A stretch of 64,000 nucleotides of DNA, taken from NCBI GenBank assembly GCA_964017185.1, contig OZ024880.1, forward strand, positions 43,413,071-43,477,070, written 5' to 3'. The stretch is from Rugalucina vietnamica (Eukaryota; Mollusca; Bivalvia; Lucinida; Lucinidae). This document shows, piece by piece, positions 11,937 to 22,829 of this stretch; the stretch's first letter is position 1; each line of letters begins with the position of its first letter. A program made the position numbers and the translations under genes. Below the pieces are notes generated by a model. That model did not search any database and was not told the DNA's origin. It saw nothing but the letters and a program-made list of their open reading frames with translations.

Positions 11937-11977
<41 letters not shown>
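11937..11977. repeat. poly-T tract
   Basis: About 41 T residues. A poly-A tract of about 45 bases lies at 12137-12181. An ATTT-rich direct repeat of 11578-11610 occurs just before it at 11879-11925. Confidence 0.9.
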
Positions 11978-11978
<1 letters not shown>

Positions 11979-12133
11979 AAACGGTTCCGTATAAGATAGA
12001 TCGTGTCTCATTGTAGAAAAGGTTGCCGTTAGCCATATAAGACACTACTCATTTCTAATTAAACTTCTTCGTATTTTTTCTTACTTCAGAACTGACTCAT
12101 TAAGATTAAAATGTTTCTAACGACTCTTAACAA

Positions 12134-12181
<48 letters not shown>

Positions 12182-12182
<1 letters not shown>

Positions 12183-13070
12183 ATATCGTACTGTTCTGGA
12201 AAATAAACGTTCAACCCGATTTTCTCACATGAATTAGAGTTTTTAAAAAGTATTTAAAAATGCATAAGCCATATAGTAAATTAACTTCTTTGTCTGGCTT
12301 ATTGACAATCAATGATTATAACAGATCATTTAAGAGCAGTGAACATATTAATGAGAAAGGGGTGGGTCATACCGCGGTTTAGGATACTCAAGTGACCCTT
12401 TAGATTTGGCAACAAAGAGAATTACTGTACATTTGTAACATTCAAGAGGGAAGTCAACACAAAGACTAGTATTATCCAAATGGCAAAATATCGTATTGTT
12501 TCTTGCAGAATAAGACAATATAAGAGGAGGATGCGAAAGGAGTCATCATTGACCTTTTAATAAATCAAAGATAAAAAAAGATCCACATTCGTTTCAAACG
12601 CGAACCTTAGAATCTTTCATTGAAGACCGATCTCCAAGTGAACTAAGAAGTCCAGTATCTGCTGAAAAGATAATCTTCTCCCCCATTGAAAAGCTCTTGT
12701 TTGGTTGGGATTTTTTTCCACAGACGTGACATTCCATTTTTTGACAAAAAATAAGTAAACATATACGTATCAATTTGATTATTTAGTGTATTTCGGGTAT
12801 AGCATTCCAAATAACCATATGAGGCAATATACGGTTAATATAAGGTGCATGTATGATGTCACTGAGGGGGAGATAAATTATTTGTTTGTATGTTTGTTCT
12901 TGCTTTGACGTTCCAGTCAACAGTAACTGTTGTGGCCAGATTGGGAAGGGCTTCGACATTTTGTGGGACTGCTATTCTAGATTGGGGTGCCATTTGAAAT
13001 CCATTTTTTGCTCCAACACAGCATACATGTATTATATTTATACCGAAGAAATTACTCCGTTCACTTTACA
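12182..13070. other. no gene seen; foldback loop
   Basis: 12320-12480 is a dispersed repeat (GAGAAAGGGGTGGGTCATAC) also found at 40630-40770 and 41410-41500. The cysteine-containing frame 12886-13077 has no clear domain or splice sites and I do not call it an exon. Confidence 0.45.
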
Positions 13071-13073
13071 TTG

Positions 13074-13612
13074 CTGAAACTATTGAATATTTAAGAAATA
13101 AATCAGCTCTAGCAGTGAGTTGTGAGATCAAATCACGAGCGCGCAACGCGAGTGATTTATCTGCATACAACTGAGTGACAAACAGCAAATTGTTATTCAA
13201 CAAATCACGCACTAGAGCTGATCTTTTTCGATTCTAACATGCAATAAACAAAATAAAATCATTTTAAACCTTCAGTTTCTCAATAACTTTTCGACCATTG
13301 CACTGATGAAATTTCGCCAAACTTTTGACGTTACCGCAAATGTCTACACATGTTTGTTACGTTTTGCATGCGTTGAAATGACGTTTCATCGTCTAACGTC
13401 AAGGTAACGTGACTTATGAGATAGCTGAGGTCATAATCTAACCAAAATGGTTTCAAAACGTCGTAAATTTAAGTCACGCTTATTCGCCTAGTAAAATTGA
13501 TGCACAATATGACACGTTTTATAACCATTGGCTTATAGGCGAGACGTGTTAGAATTTTCCATATTCAATAGTTAAGAATGTTTTCGATGGAAACTTATGT
13601 CATATTCAATAG
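13074..13612. mobile_element. MITE-like element with inner hairpin
   Basis: The ends AAACTATTGAATAT and ATATTCAATAGTTT are inverted. Inside, ATCAGCTCTAG (about 13102) pairs with CTAGAGCTGAT (about 13212). No coding potential. Confidence 0.55.
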
Positions 13613-14232
13613 TTTGCACGGGTCTAAAGAAGCAAGTTCCCGGCGGGACTACTTTCGATAGAACAGTAGGTCGCCATTGAAAAAAATATCTGGCAGCCAT
13701 TTTCCATTTCCATTTCAACTAAACGAACGACGAAACTAGGAAAAATACAGATTTCCTCGCACAATAAATACACAAAACTTCATTTCATGACAAATACCTC
13801 AAATTTTGGAAGAACATTGATTAAAAAGATTAGTGTTTGTACTCCGAATTTCTAACTTTGTTCATGAAATTTCCGATGGCAACGACGCCAAAGAGTCACG
13901 TCGACGTCATCAATTTTACTGCAACGACACGGTTCTCGCGTACACTAAGGCGAAGCTCTGCGTGTGTTGCAATATGGTGATAAGTCGTTAAAACCGATAC
14001 CTTTTTACATGAAATGTGGCCAAATGATGTGTCTATCAGGACTGGAGATGCCAGGAATAAGCATTTACAAACCTTCCATTGCGTACTTTAGGGTATATAC
14101 ATGTAATGAAAATGTTATTGAATGAAAATCGTAAACAATTTGGAACTCGTTCATATGGCTGAGATTCATTCGCAAGCTCGTACGTCCTCGCAATATGAAC
14201 TCGTTCAGAATGGTTTTCGACATTCATTCAAT

Positions 14233-14236
14233 AACC

Positions 14237-14278
<42 letters not shown>
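14233..14278. repeat. (ATT)n microsatellite
   Basis: About 15 ATT units at the inner end of the right foldback arm; a shorter (AAT)n lies at the matching end of the left arm (11862-11877). Confidence 0.9.
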
Positions 14279-14279
<1 letters not shown>

Positions 14280-15189
14280 ACATATTGGGTAATGTTTTGA
14301 CTCTAAACTTTCGAATGCGTGAGTCACTCATAGAGTCATTGAGCGAGTAAGTAAGTACAAGCAAGAAAGTCTTTCAATTTAAAAGGGTTGCAGAAAGGTT
14401 GGTGAAACATATAATACCAAGGTACATGTACATGTACCTCAAAGTATAATTACGTGCAATTGGTGAGTCACGGACAAGCCCGGTTTTCCTATTGGAACCA
14501 CTTCTATCTCATAACAATACGGAACAGTGTCATTAGAATCTCTTCATTCTAGGGTTGATAACCATGCCAATGAACGTATAGTTCCCAAACCTACATGAAA
14601 GAGGTATGTAGGTAGAAGCAGGGCACGAATTAGTAACACAATCCGCATCTTGTAAAGCTAGAATGCCCATCTATCCAATAATCCAGGTAATTCTGGTACC
14701 GTAGTAACCGGCGTTGTATTTACTTTTTGCCATAAAATTCTTCCTGTGCATTTTTCGGAGGAAAATCTATAAAGAACGATGCAAACGTCCCACAATCTTG
14801 ACTACAAGTCATATCAAAATGCTCGTTTGCTCACATTTTTGTGCGTATTTTGGAAAATGCGAACAGTTTTTGTAGAAATCGGCCGAATAGGCCTTGGCCG
14901 AACCTTGTTTACCAACTTTGAATCGAATGTTTGGAAAAATTATACAAGAACAGCTTTTCGTTCAAGCAGAAATAAAAAGTCAAGTTAATTCTCCATTAGA
15001 TGCGCGTTTTACTTCATCGCAAACGTTTATATAACATTGAACAAAACAAGAAATTTATTCGCATCCATCAAATTTTGTAGCGAAAGCACCGTAGTAACCG
15101 GTGTTGGGGCCGTTTCACCGGCGTCAACGTTGGACAGGGTGTTGATGTCGAAGTTTCGCTCATTCGACAGTCATCTGCATGCCATACGA

Positions 15190-16290
15190 AGTGCGATGGG
15201 GGCAACATCCTACATGTAGCTACATTTCGCCAAGCCACACAACTAATTTTGTTTATTGTAATTCAGCCATGTCCAGTGTGTTGGTTACGATGTAGCAAAT
15301 TAATTTGGCAAGACATAAGTTTTCTTTTTGATCCATATTTATTCTGTGTGATATTGTATGCGTGTTGTTTACCTGGTTGAATTCAAATAAATATGATTAA
15401 AATAAAACTAACACAATATTATTTTTATGAGTTGCTAAAGTGTTTCCATAAAGCACTCCATGTCGTAGTGGTTCAGTCAGTCGCCTCGTAAAACGGGCTG
15501 CGCGTTCAATCCAACGCGTAACTCCGTCTTTCGGTCGAGACCAGGGTCCAGTATGTAAATAGTTGTTATTTGCACGTGAGACCCCGAATATTCCTCGTTA
15601 TATGGTTTACATTAAGCATGCGTGCATGATGGAATGTAAATGCATTTTTTTTCTTATAGGCGCGAGTAACATCGGAGAAGTTTTGCTATCTGTTAAAATC
15701 TAATCAGGGCCCAGAATTACACAACGCCCACCTTAGTGAGGATGTGAAATTTAATTGTATCGATTCCAGGTCATTCTATTGTTACTTGATTACAGATAAG
15801 AGTCTGATTGTGCTCATTTCAGATCATAATTTCGTTTTAATACAATTTTCGCCCCGTTCAATCAAGATTATTTTAGTTCATATGAGACGGATAAATCAGT
15901 AACAAGGTGGCGGGGGGGGGGGGAGGGGAGAACCCTGAGAAAACGACTTGGCACACCCACAAGCAGAATTTGGACCGCGGGTTTGATCCCGGGATCCTTA
16001 AGTCTGTCGGATGATACTATAAACTGATGTCTCGTTTCCATATGACCTTTGCTGTTGGATTAACGTTAAACCTCAAATCAACAAACCAATTAAATTTATT
16101 ATTTATGTAAATTCTGATTGAGTAAGAAGCTTATGCGCATTTATGCTCGCCCGATTCCGGACGCAAAAAATGCCCATTAGGTTAAGAATTATCAAGGTGT
16201 TATACACGTAGCTCTGTTGTCAGCATGTGTAATACATGTGCACTAAAATGGTGCCGTGTATCTTGACGCTAGCATAACAAAACCTTAACA
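15190..16290. other. no gene seen; unit 2 sequence with tRNA-like fragment
   Basis: 15190-15390 copies 6310-6510. 15460-15535 holds a tRNA-Thr-like fragment (GTCGTAGTGGTTCAGTCAGT with a CGT anticodon-like loop), decayed. 15850-15975 is a partial SINE on the minus strand and includes a G-run at 15910-15922. Confidence 0.5.
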
Positions 16291-17306
16291 AGCAATATAC
16301 AGTGTTTTTAAAGTTGTAAAAAATGAAAATTTTCAGTTCAACATTTTTATCTTTTTATTTTGCTCAAAACATAGATTGTTGGTACACGCTAAAACTGCCT
16401 CGCAGAGGCAGTTCTAACGAGTACTCACAATCTGTGTTTTTAGATGCATGGGCATCCTAAGTTGACCTTGCCGTAAAATAGGTCAATATCATCCCTGGGT
16501 CATGATTTAGGCCATGTATAAACTTTGTAGATGCTTAATGCCAAGTTTCAAAATCATAGGCCTACTGGTTCTGAAGAACATTTTAAAGGTTTTTGCAGTT
16601 TATAGCCATGGCGGCCATTTATACAATCTTTCGTTCCCTTTCCATGAAGTGTGGCTTTGATCGGCCATGCGGTTGCAGAGATGTTTGAATATTTTGGTCA
16701 TATGCATGTATATAGCCCCCGGGCAGGAGCAGACACACCCCTGGGGACTAAATGTTTTCACGGACATAAATCTTCAGTACCTTTGCATGCTCATCGCGAG
16801 TTTCCACCCATTTAATTACATTTAACTTATTTTCCCCATTTAAATGCATGGGCGACCTAAGTTGACCTTGCCATAAAATAGGTCAAGGTCATCCCAGCAT
16901 TATGATGTATACCAACTTTGTAGAACTCTATTGCCTGATGCTTCAAACTTAGTTTCAAAATCATAGGACTTCTGCTTCTGGGAAGAAATTGTTTTAAAGG
17001 TTTTTGCTATTTATAGCTATGGCGGCCATCTTAGTCATGTGACCTGGGTCATTTATGCAAACTTTTGTTCCCCCTTCCTAAGAAGCAAGCAGTTTGACTT
17101 TGGTTTGCCATTTGGTTTCAGAGGAGAATATCATGGAAATTGTTGACGGACGACGTCGGACGGACGACGGGGGCATGGTCATCCTATAAGCTCGCTTTTT
17201 AAGCCGAAGGGCTCATGTGAGCTTAAAATAGGTATACCTATGCATACCAAAGTTTTGCTGTATAAAAGTGTGGTTCATGGGGTATTCACGGACACGTTAT
17301 CCTGAT
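16291..17306. mobile_element. MITE-A copy split by an F5 satellite element
   Basis: 16291-16440 is the left half of MITE-A (core TAAAACTGCCTCGCAGAGGC). 17226-17306 is its right half, starting AAAATAGGTATACC and ending ACACGTTATCCTGAT. Between them (16441-17225) is an F5 element of nearly two units ending with ATGTGAGCTT. The F5 start motif (AGGACCATTGGTCC) is missing here. Confidence 0.75.
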
Positions 17307-17810
17307 ATGGATAACCGACCATGCTCGAGATGACTTGAAATATGTCAAAACGTTGTAAGGCGTAGAATAAAAAAACTGCACATAAAATTAAAGATCAACT
17401 TATGTTTCAAATCGTAAATCATGCCATGTATACATGTATAAAGTTTTCTGTGCGTTCACGAAAAACACGTGAAAATGTAGCTTAGCAGAACCAATGTACG
17501 TATATACATAAGCCAGTATGTAAAATGTCACATGGCGATAACAAATAGTTGATATTGGTTTTTCCCACCAACAGTTATGGTCATACGAAGCCGGGACCTC
17601 GGTTTATCGAACGAGCGACGCCTAGTTATACACACGAGTGTCTAAAATAATCGAATTCTACATTGGAAGCTGTTAAAATGGAGGCATTTTATTCGCGCCA
17701 AGCATTTGTAAATCCGACTCGCATTGAACGAGTAACGCATCTTTAATGGCAAACATGATAAGTGATATATATATGATGCGATTTTAGAAAATATTTCGTG
17801 TCAAAGGTCA

Positions 17811-18053
17811 CTTCTGGGGCCGAGGTTATAAAACTTTTTTCATGCTCAGCTCAGCTGAGACTAAAATTTATCCTGCTCATAAATGTTAAAATGCCAACAA
17901 TTGTTGGCATTTTAACATTTATCAGCAGGATAAATTACAGGCTTCGGAGTTCTAAACCTTCAATTTCAATATATTTGGGCTATTTCAGTATTTATGAGCA
18001 TTTGAAATTTTAGTCTCAGCTGAGCTGAGCATGAAAAAAGTTTTTATAACCTC
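17811..18053. mobile_element. 243-bp MITE with nested hairpin
   Basis: The ends pair over about 50 bp (GGCCGAGGTTATAAAACTTT at the left, its complement at the right), and an inner perfect palindrome ATGCCAACAATTGTTGGCAT sits near the middle (17890-17909). Confidence 0.85.
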
Positions 18054-18494
18054 GGGTCCAGGTTCCTTGTTCCATCAGAATTAGACAGTTTAACGGAAAG
18101 ACAACAATTTTCATTTGTAGGCGTTTCGTTCTCGCGCTCAACCTGCGAAACGAGTCAAATGTTCTTATTAAAATTATTTTGTACCTGTCTTATATCAACT
18201 ACGTATGTATTTTTGCCATGTGATTTTAAGAGGCGACTGACTGAGCCACTGCGAGACAAAGTCCTCTACGGAACGTGTTTGCGTGAGTGTGTGTTTGTGA
18301 GTTAGAGTGTGTATGCGCGCTTAAAATTCAAAATATTGTTGTCCTGTTTTAGGGTTAATCAAGGTTCGCAGCACGTTTGATCAGCTGGCTAACCTGCACT
18401 CCGATACACTTCGTGACCTCGCTCCTTTCCTGTGTATGGAGAGGTCTAACAGAATACCGATGGAAATATTCCATCTAGCAACACGTAATGAAAA

Positions 18495-18590
18495 CCAGAG
18501 GACCAATGGTCCTGTAAACGCTCACCGGGGGTCCGAACCCCCCTCCCACCCGGAATCTGAAAAGTTTACCTAAAAAAGGTAATTTTGGGA

Positions 18591-18621
<31 letters not shown>

Positions 18622-20083
18622 TCCACCCCCCCCCCACCTCGTCTGCGACAATATTTTACCATTTTGGTTGGACCCGTCTGGATCCGCAAATCAAGGTCAT
18701 CCAAGGGTCATCATTTTATCAAATTATGATGGGCTGGAGTCATCGATGCTACATACCGATTTTCGTGAAAATCGGCCTGCCGGCTCTGGTGAAGAAGATT
18801 TTTGAGTGGTTTTAGCCATATATGGGCGTGGCGGCCATCTTGGTCATGTAACCCAGATTTCACAAACAAACCTTCGTTCCCCCCACCCATAGATGCTCCA
18901 CATAAAATTTCACTTTGATTGGCCAAGCGGTTTCAGAGGTGAAGATTTTTTTATTCAGTTTAACGTCTCTTTCAAGATAATTTCAGCTCATATGAAACGG
19001 GCCGATCAATAGGTGGGGCGAAAACGGCAGAACCCCGAGAAAAACCACCTGGCACACCCGCAAACAGAACTTGGCTTGTCTCACATGTGGCCAGTGCGGG
19101 GCGCGATCCTACACCAGAGACATCGGTGAGATGATCGAGTGATTAAGAAACAGCGCTCTCAACCGCTCGACCACGGGGGCCGAAAAGTGTGTATGAACAA
19201 CAGACTGGTCATGGTCAAGAGATGACCTTGACCTAAATTAATAACATACTTACATCTACTCCATTAGTTGTCTGCATCTGCCTTTTTTCAGGTCTCAGGC
19301 TGCAATCGTTTTCGAAATATCCATAGTTTTCACTTTTTCCCATGTAACAGCCTGTTTCCAAAATTAAGCTTGCCGTAAAACAGGTCAAGGTCATCCCAGG
19401 GCCATCATTTTATCAAACTATAATGGGCTGGAGTCACCGATGGCGGCCATCTTTGTCAAGTGACTCGGATTTCATGATCAAACTTTCGTTCCCCCTACCC
19501 ATGGATGCTCCACATAAATTTCAACTTGATTGGCCAAGCGGTTTCAGAGAAGAAGATGTATGAAAAGTGTGTATGGAAAACAGACTGGTCAAGGTCAAGA
19601 GATGACCTTGACCTAATTTAATCACATACTTTTATCTACTCCATTAGTTGTCTGCATCACCTCTTTTCAGGTCTCTGGCTGCAATCGTTTTAAAAAATCA
19701 ATAGTTTTCACTTTTTCCCATGTAAAAGCCTATGTTTCCAAAATTGACCTTGCCGTAAAATAGGTCAAGGTCATCCCAGGGTCATCATTTTGCCAAACTT
19801 TGATGGGCTGGAGTCACTGATGGTAAATACTAAGTTTCGTGGGAATCGGCCCGCCGGTTCTGGAGAAGAAGATTTTTTAGTGGTTTTTACCATATATGGG
19901 CGTGGCGGCCATATTGGTCATGTGACATGGATTTCGCGATCAAACTTGAAATGCCGCTACACAAGGAGGCTCCACATAAAATTTCAACTAGATTAGCCAA
20001 GTGGTTTCAGAGAAGAAGATTGTGGACGACGACGAAGACGGACGACGGACGACGGATCATGGCCATCCAATCAGCTCTCCTTG

Positions 20084-20106
<23 letters not shown>
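18495..20106 (+). mobile_element. F5 satellite-bearing element inserted into an A-run
   Basis: It begins CCAGAGGACCAATGGTCCTG and ends with a hairpin (TGTGAGCCTTCGGCTCAGGT) then GAGCT followed by A residues. The inside is made of diverged units of about 460 bp (anchor TTGACCTTGCCGTAAAATAG). Unit 1 has the uninterrupted site (GCACGTTATGAAAAAAAAAC at 8356-8375). A SINE on the minus strand (18948-19184) is inserted in its first unit. Confidence 0.75.
18948..19184 (-). mobile_element. SINE inside the F5 element
   Basis: On the minus strand: head GGCCCCCGTGGTCGAGCGGT, tail AAAGAGACGTTAAACTGAA. It interrupts the F5 unit between GAAGATTTTT and GAAAAGTGTG, motifs that are contiguous in the other units. 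Confidence 0.85.
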
Positions 20107-20114
<8 letters not shown>

Positions 20115-21250
20115 CTAGATGTTTCTTAGTTTTATTATCATTTATTTACTTGAAAATAACACTGTGTTACATAGTTTGAAGATTAATTATATTTATTTGA
20201 AGTCAACCAGACAAACAGCACGCATACTACAAGAGAATAAATGAGGATCATACAGAAAGCCTGTGGCTTGCAAAAATCATCTAAAATTCGTAATTATCGT
20301 ACTCGATATGGCTGAAATACTGTTGAAGGCCTACAAAACCTCAAATTATTAGTATGGCTATATGCATAATGTAGTTAGGATATCGCCCTTATGACATGCA
20401 GATGCGTGTTGTATGGGATCAAACGAAACATCAACCAAATAAACCCCACCAAGCTTTCGAGTATCTGTTTGAAATACATGTATAAACATGCCAAATGAAT
20501 TATGTTCGCTCACGAGACAGCACGTGAAACTGTAGTTTTTACACCTTATATATATACATATGTCTGTACAGGTACACTATACTATTTGAGTTAGTGCCTT
20601 ACGTCCGCGGAAAACATTTAAAGTCATTCAGGGTGGCTAACTTATCCTAGCCACATTATTCCTGTACAAGCCTTCAGAATATGAACATTTTTATGTCCCC
20701 AAGAAATAAATATTGACATGAGGATCGCTCGAAGATCAGCTCTTCTACCAAAACAAATACGATCGAGCTGTCGATTTCAACAGGTTAAAAGTCAACAAGA
20801 GAGAAACATTAATGTGAGGTGCCGTCTTGCACTTCAATTCCTTTACGATTTAAGTATTTTATGCACAAGGGCATTTCCTGATTCTTGCATTCGCCAATAA
20901 ATATAATCACCTGATAATACATCTTTTTATTTCCTTAGCTTTATTGTCACAGGGGAGACAAATAAAGAAAAGAAAAAAAGCGGTCCGACCAGGACTCGAA
21001 CCCAGAACCTTTCGTTTTGAATCCTAGCTTGCTACCTACTGAGCTACATAGATAGACGTCCTACACTATAACATTTATTGCATGTCTTATTTAATTCGTC
21101 TCCGTTGGGCTGTTGGTAGTTTTGACTGTGTAATTCTTCATATTGCCCCTCGTCTTAGTCTCACATATGCCCTCACGAGTCGTCCCCCATCACAAAGAAA
21201 GTCGTAACCGTACGCACCAGCAGCATTTACGTTCAAAAGTGAAAAATGTC

Positions 21251-22284
21251 CATTACCCATATATTGTCTTGTATAATCATGTTTCATTGCAACACGTACC
21301 ATATACGAGAAGGCAATAATAAACAAGCCTAAGCCTAATCCGAGTCACTTATATATTCATCCATGTTATTATACATCTCGCCAAACGTTAAGCATATTCT
21401 AGTTTTATAGTGCTAAATTAAATGTCTTGCAAAATATTTCCAAAGCAGTTTTGCCTCGGCCAATCAGATTTTGATTTTTAATAGGCTTAAATAGGCAATT
21501 TCTTAATGATAAGCCGTGTTTCTGATTGCTGAATTCTGCACACCATACGGCATGCCTGGACAAATTTCACCCCATGTCAAGGAAGAGTATGTTGGAACGA
21601 TCTGTTACAAACAAAAATGGAAGACCTGACATCAAACACTGACATTTCCGGAAAGACCAAAATGTTAAGAAAGCATAGCAAAATTGCAGTTTTTAACATT
21701 TTGAAAACAAGTTTGTCTTTAAAGCTGTCTAATGGTCATATCTCAAATAACATGATATTAATGTCTATACAACATCTATATTCTATATATGGCCTATACA
21801 TTTTACTAATTGTCGATGTACTGAAACTGTGTGCTTTTATGGACAACATTTTAAAAAGTGTCGAAAATTAATCTTCCCAGCCAGTAGCTTTATCTTTTGT
21901 CATTCAGTATCTAAGTAACAGCCGATTTTGAATCTGTGAAAGTCCTGATTGATTCCTCTGTAACCATGACATTGAATATGGACAACTGTGACAACTGTCA
22001 TAATTAGTTATGACCAGATATGTTTGTCTCCTTTTAGACAAATAATTATGCTAAACTTTTGGCGAAGGGTATATATAAATGCTTGTATGTCTACTAAATA
22101 TGTTGACTAAAATTCTGGAATAAATATATAAATAAATAAATTATTACAACATAACTATATGCCAAGCTTGTCTAGGGTTGCCCTGAAACTGACGCCGTCT
22201 TCGTTGTAGCCGCTATCTATGATAGGCCCCTAAGCGCAAAACTGGTGTCATGTTCGTTGTGGGAAACTAGAGATATTTCCGCAG
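21251..22284. other. no gene seen; upstream of the ShKT exon
   Basis: I found no signal-peptide exon here. The open frame 21617-21871 has no recognisable domain. The first exon(s) of the gene may lie in an unrecognised place in the first 22 kb or before the window. Confidence 0.4.
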
Positions 22285-22416
22285 GTCGTGGTTGCTATGG
22301 AGATACGTGTGCTGATATAGACACTGGTGCTTGTGTGTTATTGCAGAAACGAAAACCGGACCTTTGTAACACCACAACATTCGATGCAGCGTGTAAGAAA
22401 TTTTGTGGGCATTGCA
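22285..22416 (+). CDS. exon encoding a ShKT domain (5'-most exon found)
   Basis: The acceptor is ATTTCCGCAG and the donor GTAAGT. The exon enters and leaves in phase 1, so it is a symmetrical module. After the two bases finishing a split codon it reads RGCYGDTCADIDTG, then ACVLLQKRKPDLCN, TTTFDAACKKFCGHC. Six cysteines are in ShKT order (C-x-D-x4-C, spaced C, C-x-N, C-x2-x-C-x2-C ending), the fold named after a sea anemone potassium-channel toxin but widespread in secreted metazoan proteins, often joined to enzymes or inhibitors. No toxin role is implied. In the spliced chain the last base A joins GC of the next exon to give Ser. The upstream start codon and signal peptide are not found. Confidence 0.85.
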
Positions 22417-22517
22417 GTAAGTAAAATGACGGTGTGTACACGTATTTTCTTGTTTAGTCGTTTGTTAAGCGCTCACGGTTTTAATTATTTCGAGTCCCAT
22501 AAACTGGTGTGGTATTG

Positions 22518-22570
22518 ATTTGATGGAGCGTGCAGGAAATTCTATAGGCACTGAAGTATATAAGTAAAAC
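22518..22570 (+). pseudogene. partial, decayed copy of the ShKT exon 3' end
   Basis: It aligns with 22378-22430. It reads FDGACRKFYRH then a stop, against FDAACKKFCGHC in the real exon: two cysteines are lost and the donor is altered (TATATAAGTAAAAC against GCAGTAAGTAAAAT). The similarity continues into intron sequence. This looks like a local duplication that then decayed. Confidence 0.6.
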
Positions 22571-22829
22571 GGCATGTATGTGTGTTCTAATATAATTCGT
22601 TCAACTTACACAGTAAACAGATGATGTCATCTTGTAACTGAATCGATCTAAACAAAACTTCCCCAAGACCTTCAGTAATTATTTACTGACAGTTCTGATG
22701 TGATTTAGATTCACGGTCTAGTTCTGTTGTATTCGGCACCTTTGTATTTAGCTGATTCTAGCCGTATGGCTACCTTGTTGGGAATGAGCTAATTATCTGT
22801 TGTTACATATTTATTATGCTTTTGCTATA

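Larger units (their letters stand above)
10684..15142. mobile_element. 4.46-kb foldback element with about 0.9-kb arms
   Basis: The left arm (10684-11878) begins CACCCTGTCCAACGTTGACG; the right arm (14233-15142) is its reverse complement, ending near 15142. The left arm is longer only because of a 347-bp SINE insert (11229-11575). Equivalent open frames of about 69 codons occur in both arms (10837-11046 minus; 14779-14988 plus) and differ at only a few residues, but match no family I know. The loop (11879-14232) has poly-T, poly-A and a smaller MITE. Unit 1 shows the uninterrupted target near 6265-6285. Confidence 0.8.
9700..21250. mobile_element. tandem unit 2: enlarged copy of unit 1
   Basis: It has the same ends and the same order of sequence as unit 1 (5265-9694), but is 11.6 kb because a 4.46-kb foldback (10684-15142), two satellite-bearing F5 elements (about 16441-17225 and 18495-20106), a MITE-A copy and a hairpin element (17811-18053) have been inserted. 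It ends with the left-type inverted end at about 20880-21250. Confidence 0.7.

Noticed and set aside
12886..13077. Cysteine-containing frame as a possible secreted-domain exon
   Set aside because: Cysteine spacing fits no family I know and no convincing in-phase acceptor and donor pair was found; it lies in the loop of a foldback element.
10837..14988. Paired 69-codon frames in both foldback arms as genes
   Set aside because: Their similarity follows from arm identity. No start context, splice sites or known domain supports them.
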